A stretch of 21,572 nt of DNA from WQTU01 sp031548835 (GTDB lineage: Bacteria; Spirochaetota; Spirochaetia; CADAEX01), in the NCBI GenBank assembly GCA_031548835.1, contig JAVBQS010000024.1:1-21572 (forward strand), read 5' to 3'. Each line of letters begins with the position of its first letter. Position 1 is the stretch's first letter. Positions 16,253 to 21,572 of this stretch are shown piece by piece. The position numbers were made by a program, and so were the translations under genes. The notes beneath the pieces were generated by a model. That model was not told the DNA's origin. It searched no databases and worked only from the letters and a program-made list of their open reading frames with translations.

Positions 16253-16843
16253 TTATAACCTTTTTTCAATTTCAGTTCTGATTTTTATAAGAACTTCATG
16301 GTATTGTTCATCAAGCTGATTTGTCATTTTATGCAAATATTCCTTATATTCAGGATCGCTTTCAAGTTTGAGGTTTACTTGTGTGCCAAGCTGTTTAGAT
16401 AGAATTTCTTCTTTTTCCTTAAGTTTTCTTGCAAAATTGCTGTTTAGATTTTCTTTTATTGAATTTTTATTTTCTAAATATTGTTTAAAAAGCTGTTCTA
16501 TCTGGGTAAAAAGTAAAACAATCTCTTTTTTATTTTTGGCAATTGCAGAAAACCCATCTTTAATTCTATTTATTTTTTCAAATGATGACTCGTTTTCAGG
16601 AAGCTTAAGATTGCTTATTAAAACCTTAAACATACCTTCTTTTAACCATTCCTGTTTTCCTTTATCAGCATCTTTTATTTTCTTTTCCAATGTCCCGGCA
16701 GTTATATCACTTTTTTCTATATATTCAAATGCTGTTCTTCTGCCTTCATCAATAGTGTTGTTTTTTTCAATAAGTTTTTTATTGCTTTGTACATTATTGG
16801 TTCTTTCAAGCGCAAGTTCAAGCGCTGATTTTATTTCTCCCAT
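16253..16843 (-). CDS. Hypothetical coiled-coil protein
   Basis: I do not recognise the function. The protein has 196 residues, no signal peptide or membrane helix, and is dominated by charged helices with few aromatics. It begins MGEIKSALELALERTNNVQ and has a C-terminal half with strong heptad-like stretches (for example FARKLKEKEEILSKQL). The ATG at 16843 is preferred over a TTG 12 bases upstream, because that TTG overlaps GGAG (16850-16853), which is well spaced for the ATG. The opening SALELALERT resembles conserved hypothetical proteins I associate with spirochaetes, but this is from memory and weak. It stands alone, convergent with the EIIA gene, with its own promoter. Confidence 0.72.
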   Translation of the reverse strand: MGEIKSALELALERTNNVQSNKKLIEKNNTIDEGRRTAFEYIEKSDITAGTLEKKIKDADKGKQEWLKEGMFKVLISNLKLPENESSFEKINRIKDGFSAIAKNKKEIVLLFTQIEQLFKQYLENKNSIKENLNSNFARKLKEKEEILSKQLGTQVNLKLESDPEYKEYLHKMTNQLDEQYHEVLIKIRTEIEKRL

Positions 16844-16873
16844 TTGTCTCTCCAAGGATTATAATATTACTAA

Positions 16874-16901
16874 ATTTTAATCATATTATCTTTTTAGTCA
16901 A
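16874..16901 (-). promoter_or_regulatory. Likely promoter of the coiled-coil protein gene
   Basis: On the minus strand: TTGACT (16896-16901), a 16-bp spacer, TAAAAT (16874-16879). It lies about 30 bp before the ATG and only 24 bp from the end of the neighbouring insertion sequence, so that insertion left the promoter in place. Confidence 0.45.
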
Positions 16902-16967
16902 ATATGCAAGCTGTTTTACTGTCCCTGACTTGCCCCTAATAATGACTCCAGTTTCATAGTTAGTCTT

Positions 16968-17806
16968 TTATACGGTAACACCGTATGTTCTAGCCCACTT
17001 TATACATTCATCGGCGAATGACAATGATTCTGGAGCCGGTGCCAGATAATTACAACTGCTGTGCGGCCTGAAATGATTGTATTCCTCTCTCCATGTTTCA
17101 GCAAGTATTTGGGCCTCCTTCAGTGAATGGAATAATTCTCTGTTTAGAAACTCGTCTCTCATTTTACCATTAAAGGATTCAATATAGCCATTTTCCCAAG
17201 GACTTCCAGGTTCAATAAATGTTGTCCGCACTCCTATTTTTGATAGCAGGCACATAATTCACGTTCAATGAACTCGGAACCGTTATCTGAACGGATGCAC
17301 CCGGGAATTCCTCTTGTACAAAAAAGCATAAATAATGTATCAGTGACCCCCCGGGCATTAAAACTTCTGGCCACCCGTATGGCTATGCATTCTCTGGAAA
17401 ACTCATCAATAATATTAAGAATCTTAATGTTTTTTCCATCACTTGTTTTATCTGCGACAAAGTCATAACTCCAGACATGATCTTTATATGTAGGCCGTAG
17501 ACGGGTACAAGAACTGTCCTTGAGCCATAGCCGGGCCCTTTTTTTCTGTTTCTGGGGTACTTTTAAGCCGCATTCACGCCATATACGTTCTACCCGCTTA
17601 TGGTTAACACGGAATCCTTCTCTCTGAAGAAGCGCAGTAATACGCCGATACCCATATCTTCCAAATTTACAGGCTAATTCAATAATTCTTTTTGTTAAGA
17701 TATTCTCATCACTGCGGAGAATGGGTTTTCTTCTTTGAGTTGATCTTGGTTGTTCAAATATTTGACAGGCCCGGCGTTCAGATATCGCAAACTTTTCCAT
17801 AGCCAT
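16968..17806 (-). pseudogene. IS3-family transposase orfB, frameshifted
   Basis: OrfB is the DDE integrase-like part of the transposase. The first segment (17234-17806) has ISERRACQIFEQPRSTQRR at the start and the catalytic Asp115 (SYDFVADKT) and Asp174 (IRSDNGSEF). The second segment (16968-17255) is in another frame and holds GSPWENGYIESFNG with the catalytic Glu. The break is explained by loss of one G near 17246: GCC TG-CTA TCA would have read Ala-Trp-Leu-Ser, as in relatives. The reading frame extends upstream of the first ATG to meet orfA, as expected if the product is made by -1 frameshifting. It ends in TAA just inside the left end. Confidence 0.9.
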
Positions 17807-18065
17807 ATCTATTGCTTGTCTTCTTTTCGCCGGGCCTATAATTTTCCCAGGCTGGCATCCTTGAGGACTGCATTATCTATGGCTAGGTCTGATACTATCC
17901 TTCGCAAACGGCTGTTTTCTTTTTCTAAATCCTTTAACCTTTTCGCTTGCTAGATTTGCATCGTCCCATACACTTTCCGCCAACGATAGTATGTTTGTTC
18001 TGATACCTCTATCTTTCGTAGAGCTTCCTGAAAGGCCATCCCCCTTCCAAGATCAAGCTCTACTT

Positions 18066-18092
18066 TGAACTGACCCCAAAAAGTTGGACAAA
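18066..18092 (+). repeat. Left terminal inverted repeat of the inner IS
   Basis: This 27-bp end is an exact inverted match to 19284-19310. It starts TGAACTGACCCC and ends GTTGGACAAA. Confidence 0.95.
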
Positions 18093-18112
18093 ATAAAGGG
18101 GTTAGAAAACAA

Positions 18113-19279
18113 ATGAGAAGAAAATATCCTGATATATTTAAAGAAGAAGTAATAAAATCTTATTATGAAGATAATCTTGGATATAGATTAGTTGGGAAAA
18201 AATATGGTCTTACACGAGACCTTGTAAGAAAATGGGTAAAAAGAACTATATTAAAAAACCCTGATATAGTAAAAAATATGGGTATGGATAATATAAATAA
18301 AGAGAAAAAGAAAAAATATGAAAGGCGAATAGAAGAACTTGAAATGGTATTAGCTTATTATAAAAATTATAATGAGATATTATTGAAATGTTGCAATGAT
18401 GAAAAAAAAGGAAATTGTGCAGCAGTTAGAAAAACAAATGAAGCAGGTTTTTCCATCATGAAATTGTGCAGAATAAGTGGAATTGCAAGGAGCAGTTACT
18501 ATTTTTATCTTAAGAAGAAATCAGAAAAAAATAAAAATTATGAAGATAAAAACAGGCTTAAATTATTACAAGAAGAAGTAAATTACACATATGGCAGTAA
18601 ACATGCTTCTAAATATATGAGTATAAAGTATGGGAAAAAATATAATCATAAGAAAATAGCACGTTTAATGAAAGAAGAAAACTTGCAATACAGGATAAGG
18701 CGAAAAAAATATCCCAAAGATTATTATAAAATAAAAGAAAAAGATTCAATAAATATGAAAAATAAACTTAACAGGATTTTTTATTCAGATATACCATTTA
18801 AGAAAATGGTAACAGATATTACAATGTTTAAGGTTTGTGAAGGTTGGCTTTATCTTAATGGGATAATTGATCTTTTTAATGGAGAAGTAGTAAGTCATGC
18901 TTATTCACTTTCTCAAGGTGGAGATTATATTATTGAACCTATCAAAAAACTTATAGACTGTTATAATGTAAGCGGAATGATGCTCCATAGTGACCAAGGT
19001 ATAACATATAGATGGGATAAATATGTTAAGATATTAAAAGAGAATGGGATAAGTCAGAGTTTTTCAAGAAAAGGAAATTGTTGGGATAATGCAAAAATGG
19101 AGAGTTTTTTTTCGACACTTAAATGTGAAACAATATATCTTCATAAAAAGAATTCATTGCTTACAGCAGTTGATATGAAAAAAAGAATTGACGAATATAT
19201 TCATTTTTATAATAATAAAAGAATCCAAAAAAAGCTTGGATACATTTCTCCTGTTTCATACAGGAAGCTTATTGCTTGA
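18113..19279 (+). CDS. IS3-family transposase, single fused OrfAB (IS150-like)
   Basis: This 388-residue transposase moves the inner element. The first ~95 residues are an OrfA-like helix-turn-helix (RLVGKKYGLTRDLVRKWVKR) followed by a coiled coil. From about 113 the OrfB part starts with SIMKLCRISGIARSSYY, and the integrase core has Asp235 (VTDITMF), Asp294 (LHSDQG) and Glu330 (NAKMESFF) with the normal 35-residue Asp-Glu spacing. In most IS3 elements the two parts are separate frames joined by programmed slippage. Here they are one frame, yet an A8G run (18402-18410) sits exactly at the junction. The very Lys/Asn-rich composition differs from the chromosomal genes. AAAGGGG (18095-18101) precedes the ATG. 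The stop is TGA. Confidence 0.95.
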   Translation: MRRKYPDIFKEEVIKSYYEDNLGYRLVGKKYGLTRDLVRKWVKRTILKNPDIVKNMGMDNINKEKKKKYERRIEELEMVLAYYKNYNEILLKCCNDEKKGNCAAVRKTNEAGFSIMKLCRISGIARSSYYFYLKKKSEKNKNYEDKNRLKLLQEEVNYTYGSKHASKYMSIKYGKKYNHKKIARLMKEENLQYRIRRKKYPKDYYKIKEKDSINMKNKLNRIFYSDIPFKKMVTDITMFKVCEGWLYLNGIIDLFNGEVVSHAYSLSQGGDYIIEPIKKLIDCYNVSGMMLHSDQGITYRWDKYVKILKENGISQSFSRKGNCWDNAKMESFFSTLKCETIYLHKKNSLLTAVDMKKRIDEYIHFYNNKRIQKKLGYISPVSYRKLIA

Positions 19280-19283
19280 AATA

Positions 19284-19310
19284 TTTGTCCAACTTTTTGG
19301 GGTCAGTTCA
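19284..19310 (-). repeat. Right terminal inverted repeat of the inner IS
   Basis: This is the exact inverted partner of 18066-18092; it ends GGGGTCAGTTCA and is followed by the CTT target duplicate. Confidence 0.95.
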
Positions 19311-19427
19311 CTTCCCTAAGTTTGTTAATAATTTGCTCGGTGGTAAATATCTTTTTTGGCATTGTTTTCCCCCATAATCGATTATATACTAACTATCATG
19401 ATGGATCACTATTCGGGGGGCAGGTCA

Positions 19428-19482
19428 GGACTGCAACATGGACGTTGCGTCCTGTCCAGCAACATGGATGTTGCTGGACAGG
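19428..19482. repeat. Two tandem related palindromes (REP-like)
   Basis: The first hairpin (19428-19452) pairs GGAC and GCAAC with GTTGC and GTCC, with one bulged T. The second (19451-19482) has perfect 15-bp arms, CCTGTCCAGCAACAT and its complement, around GG. Both share the core GCAACATGGA(C/T)GTTGC, 25 bp apart. There is no T-run after either. They directly abut the right end of the outer IS. Confidence 0.75.
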
Positions 19483-19523
19483 AACAGATATAAATTTATA
19501 TTAAACCTACGGGATACATTTCA

Positions 19524-20372
19524 TTACCCCAGTTTAATCAGGACAAGGCCTGCAGTTATAGTTATAATGCCTATTATTTTAAATAAAGTAGGTTTTTCTT
19601 TGAGAAATATAAATCCCATTATTGATGCAATTACAACAGAAAATTCTCTTACAGATATAATATAACTTGCCCGTTCAAGCCTCATTGCAAATAAAATTAT
19701 CAGATATGTTCCACATGAACCAAAACCTATTATAAGAGTTTCTTTAAGATTTTTCCTTATCAGTTTGATTGATTCTGAAAAACCATTTCTATTAGCCATT
19801 CCTGCCAAAGGAGTTAATGCAATAAGATCTGTAATGTTTATATAGACAATAGGATTTACATATTGTACTCCCTGTTTATCTGCAACAGAATATATAAAAG
19901 TGAAAATACCTGTTAAAATTGCAATAAAATAGGATTTTATATCGCGCTCCTGATTTTTGTGTTTGCTAAATCCTATTGCAATAATACCTGCGCAGACTGC
20001 AGCTATGCCAATAGCTGCAACTGGAGTAATAAGCTCTTTAAGTAAAAAATATGAACAAATTGCAGTGCCTACAACACCTGTTCCTCTTGAAATAGGATAT
20101 ATTGTTGATATATCTCCCCGTGAATATGTATAAAGCATACTAATAAAGTAAAATGCATGTGCAGTTGCTGATATTATTACATAAGGTGAACCTTTGAAAT
20201 TAAATCCTGTTGTGACAAGATAATATATTGTATAGCCAAGCAAAATAAGATTTGCTGCAGCATGGCCATACCAAAAAATTGTAAAATTTCCTGAAACTTT
20301 TTTTGAAAAAAAATTCCATAAAGCATGGGTAAATGCAGCAAAAAGGACAATGGAAAAAACCAATTGATTCAT
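19524..20372 (-). CDS. EamA/DMT-family membrane transporter
   Basis: This is a drug/metabolite-transporter superfamily protein with about ten hydrophobic helices in two EamA repeats. It opens with LVFSIVLFAAFTHALWNFFSKK, typical of the first helix. Conserved pieces include YPISRGTGVVGTAICSYFLLKE at the end of repeat one and YIISVREFSVVIASIMGFIFLKEKP at the end of repeat two, the two copies of the same helix-LKE pattern. The ATG at 20372 (282 residues) is preferred over a TTG at 20396, because MNQLVF leads directly into helix one and AGGCGG lies upstream. The substrate cannot be told. It stands between the IS cluster and the cyclo-ligase gene, same strand. Confidence 0.87.
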   Translation of the reverse strand: MNQLVFSIVLFAAFTHALWNFFSKKVSGNFTIFWYGHAAANLILLGYTIYYLVTTGFNFKGSPYVIISATAHAFYFISMLYTYSRGDISTIYPISRGTGVVGTAICSYFLLKELITPVAAIGIAAVCAGIIAIGFSKHKNQERDIKSYFIAILTGIFTFIYSVADKQGVQYVNPIVYINITDLIALTPLAGMANRNGFSESIKLIRKNLKETLIIGFGSCGTYLIILFAMRLERASYIISVREFSVVIASIMGFIFLKEKPTLFKIIGIITITAGLVLIKLG

Positions 20373-20491
20373 ATCGGCCAACCGCCTGTTAAGCAAAGAG
20401 TATGTTTTAATTATTATATCATCTTAATTAAAAAATATTATAGTATTTATCAGATTATATAATAAAATTTCCTGAAAAATTTTAAACATTT

Positions 20492-21100
20492 TTAAATTGC
20501 CCTGTTATAAATATTTTTATCTGTAATAACAAAATCAAGCGTCACATCATGGCTTTCAAGCGGCACTTTTTCTGTTATCTGAAAATTAAAAGCAATTCCG
20601 ACTTTAACACAGTTTTGTCCGCACTTTGGGAAAAATCTGTCATAAAAACTTTTTCCCCTGCCTAATCTGCAGCACTGGCTGTCAAATGCCATTCCAGGTG
20701 TTAATATCAATATTTTTGAGTTAGGCAAACCATCTATTTCAGCAATTTCTGCTTCCTGCAACGGCTCATGCATTCCATAATTATGTTTGGAAAATTCTTC
20801 CTCAGCAAGAGAAGTAATATAATGAAAAAAAATATCGCTGCCGTCAATTCTTGGAACAGCTACTCTTTTTCCTTCTGCAAGCGCTTCTTTAATAATAAGC
20901 CTTGTATCAACTTCATCACATAGGGGCAGAAAAGCAAAAATAATATCAGCTGTTTTCCATATATCAGTAGATTTAAGATTTTCTAAAACTTTTTTACTCA
21001 TTTCTGTTATATCTGTCTGATTAAGAGTTTTACAGATATTTTTTATTTCTTTTCTAAGTTTTCGTTTTTCTTCCAGTATAGGTGAAAAATTATTTTCCAT
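20492..21100 (-). CDS. 5-formyltetrahydrofolate cyclo-ligase
   Basis: The enzyme converts 5-formyl-THF to 5,10-methenyl-THF with ATP, returning this stored form to one-carbon metabolism. The 202-residue length fits the family. The N-terminal KRKLRKEIKN is the basic ATP-binding segment. ADIIFAFLPLCDEVDTRLII follows, and the signature TPGMAFDSQCCRLGRGKSFYDRF (134-156) is diagnostic. The ATG at 21100 has no ribosome-binding site, and a promoter -10 ends 11 bp upstream, so translation may be leaderless. It lies upstream of the EamA gene on the same strand (gap about 120 bp) and divergent from transketolase. Confidence 0.95.
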   Translation of the reverse strand: MENNFSPILEEKRKLRKEIKNICKTLNQTDITEMSKKVLENLKSTDIWKTADIIFAFLPLCDEVDTRLIIKEALAEGKRVAVPRIDGSDIFFHYITSLAEEEFSKHNYGMHEPLQEAEIAEIDGLPNSKILILTPGMAFDSQCCRLGRGKSFYDRFFPKCGQNCVKVGIAFNFQITEKVPLESHDVTLDFVITDKNIYNRAI

Positions 21101-21111
21101 AATTATTGATT

Positions 21112-21140
21112 ATTTTATATTCATATTACAGCTATTTCAA
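21112..21140 (-). promoter_or_regulatory. Cyclo-ligase promoter, near-leaderless
   Basis: On the minus strand: TTGAAA (21135-21140), a 17-bp spacer, TAAAAT (21112-21117). Eleven bases separate it from the ATG, leaving a predicted 5' leader of only a few nucleotides and no ribosome-binding site. Confidence 0.5.
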
Positions 21141-21281
21141 TATTTACCTGGAACAGGATTTCTTTTTTTATATACATTAAACCATGCTGGATGATTTATT
21201 TTTGTTCTTGCTAATCTAAAATTTTATAAAATTGAAAAACAATCTTTGATGAAAATTTGGACTGTATAAATCAAAAAAGGA

Positions 21282-21312
21282 TTGACAACAATGCTATAAA
21301 TCTTTTCATAAT
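21282..21312 (+). promoter_or_regulatory. Likely transketolase promoter
   Basis: A perfect -35 TTGACA (21282-21287) is followed after 19 bp by CATAAT (21307-21312). The alternative is an extended -10, TGCTATAAA (21292-21300), without a -35. Either starts transcription 30-45 nt before the gene. Confidence 0.45.
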
Positions 21313-21350
21313 AACATACCTAATTAGTATTTGCCTGGAGGAGAAAAGAA

Positions 21351-21572
21351 ATGAAGAAAGAGCTAATAGAAAAAGCAGCAAATAGCATAAGAGCATTATC
21401 AATAGATATGGTTCAAAAAGCAAGCTCAGGACACCCGGGACTGCCCATGGGGCTTGCAGAACTTGGAGCGCTTTTATACGGAGAGGTTATGAACTATAAC
21501 CCTGATGACCCAACATGGATAAACAGGGACAGGTTTGTCCTTTCAGCAGGCCATGGGTCAGCAATGCTATAT
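21351..21572 (+). CDS. tkt: Transketolase, N-terminal part (3' end outside window)
   Basis: Transketolase is a thiamine-diphosphate enzyme that moves two-carbon units in the pentose-phosphate pathway. The 74 codons seen read KKELIEKAANSIRALSIDM, then the thiamine-site motif SSGHPGLPMGLAELG with its conserved His, then NRDRFVLSAGHGSAML, all diagnostic of the family's N-terminal domain. The right edge cuts the gene. GGAGGAG (21337-21343) lies 7 bases before the ATG. Whether it is the full-length single-chain enzyme or the N-terminal half of a split transketolase cannot be seen. Confidence 0.93.
   Translation, partial: MKKELIEKAANSIRALSIDMVQKASSGHPGLPMGLAELGALLYGEVMNYNPDDPTWINRDRFVLSAGHGSAMLY

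Larger units (their letters stand above)
18066..19310 (+). mobile_element. Intact IS3-family element inserted in the older IS
   Basis: The 1245-bp element has perfect 27-bp terminal inverted repeats (18066-18092 and 19284-19310), each beginning TGAACTGACCCC. It is flanked by the 3-bp direct repeat CTT (18063-18065 and 19311-19313), as IS3-family transposition produces. One open transposase gene fills the interior. Perfect ends, an open gene and a clean target duplication suggest a recent insertion. Confidence 0.95.
17836..19362 (-). pseudogene. IS3-family orfA, split by an IS insertion and with an internal TAG
   Basis: The 5' part (19311-19362) reads MPKKIFTTEQIINKLRE. The 3' part (17836-18065) continues VELDLGRGMAFQEAL and SEQTYYRWRK, then QAKRLKDLEKENSRLRR up to a TAG at 17836-17838. 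Deleting 18066-19310 plus one CTT copy joins them in frame. This is the helix-turn-helix and leucine-zipper protein typical of IS3 orfA. An in-frame TAG (17950-17952) lies between the two domains, where relatives carry a sense codon. The downstream frame is otherwise intact. Confidence 0.87.
16926..19427 (-). mobile_element. Decayed IS3-family element, split by a second IS
   Basis: The outer element has related ends: TGACTTGCCCC at 16926 and, on the other strand, TGACCTGCCCC ending at 19427. Similarity continues inward to a shared ATAGTTAG. Without the inner element and its 3-bp duplication it is 1254 bp, the usual IS3-family size. It carries orfA and orfB in the classical overlapping arrangement, both on the minus strand. 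It is dead in three ways: a TAG in orfA, a 1-base deletion in orfB and the insertion in orfA. No clear target duplication flanks it. IS407-like subgroup placement is a judgement from the protein sequence. Confidence 0.88.

Noticed and set aside
16368..16880. Plus-strand 170-codon frame opposite the coiled-coil gene
   Set aside because: The minus-strand gene has a promoter, ribosome-binding site and charged helical composition; the plus-strand product is a Ser/Phe/Leu-rich antisense shadow.
1..21572. CRISPR array, tRNA, rRNA, phage or defence system
   Set aside because: No regularly spaced direct repeats, tRNA-like or rRNA-like segments, or recognisable phage or defence genes were found. The only mobile DNA is the two insertion sequences.

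Overview
The window is a stretch of an AT-rich bacterial chromosome (A/T-biased third positions, TAA as the usual stop). It carries a complete bacterial V/A-type ATPase operon, de novo pyrimidine genes, a nested pair of IS3-family insertion sequences and a few housekeeping genes. A V-type ATPase, an NAD-linked dihydroorotate dehydrogenase (PyrD/PyrK type) and a PTS EIIA protein fit an anaerobic or fermentative bacterium. The lineage cannot be fixed from this sequence; a spirochaete or another low-GC lineage is possible but unproven. No rRNA, tRNA or CRISPR array was seen.

Layout. Bases 1-6019 (minus strand) hold the pyrimidine block. pyrK and pyrD overlap and encode the two-subunit dihydroorotate dehydrogenase. 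After a 584-bp gap with its own likely promoter come carA and carB (carbamoyl-phosphate synthase); carB runs off the left edge after 841 codons. Bases 6020-6411 are a divergent control region. Bases 6412-15080 (plus strand) hold the V-ATPase operon in the order G(H)-C-I-K-F-E-A-B-D. It is followed closely by a universal stress protein gene and a PTS EIIA gene, and ends at a rho-independent terminator near 16121-16150. Next is a minus-strand coiled-coil protein of unknown function. From about 16926 to 19427 lies a decayed IS3-family element whose orfA was split by a second, apparently intact IS3-family element (18066-19310) with a 3-bp CTT target duplication. Removing the second element restores the orfA reading frame exactly. 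Two related palindromes adjoin the right end. Then come an EamA/DMT-type membrane transporter, 5-formyltetrahydrofolate cyclo-ligase (both minus) and the start of transketolase (plus, cut by the right edge).

How the genes work together. CarAB makes carbamoyl phosphate and PyrK/PyrD oxidises dihydroorotate, two steps of the UMP pathway. The V-ATPase operon encodes the catalytic head (A, B), central stalk (D, F, C), peripheral stalk (E, G), the membrane stator subunit (I) and the proteolipid ring (K).

The most notable oddity is subunit E. Its gene is interrupted at codon 151 by an in-frame TAG, and 59 further codons that look like the normal E C-terminus continue in the same frame to a TAA. 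TAG ends only one other intact gene here (subunit D), so amber suppression or recoding, a recent nonsense mutation and an assembly error all need to be told apart.
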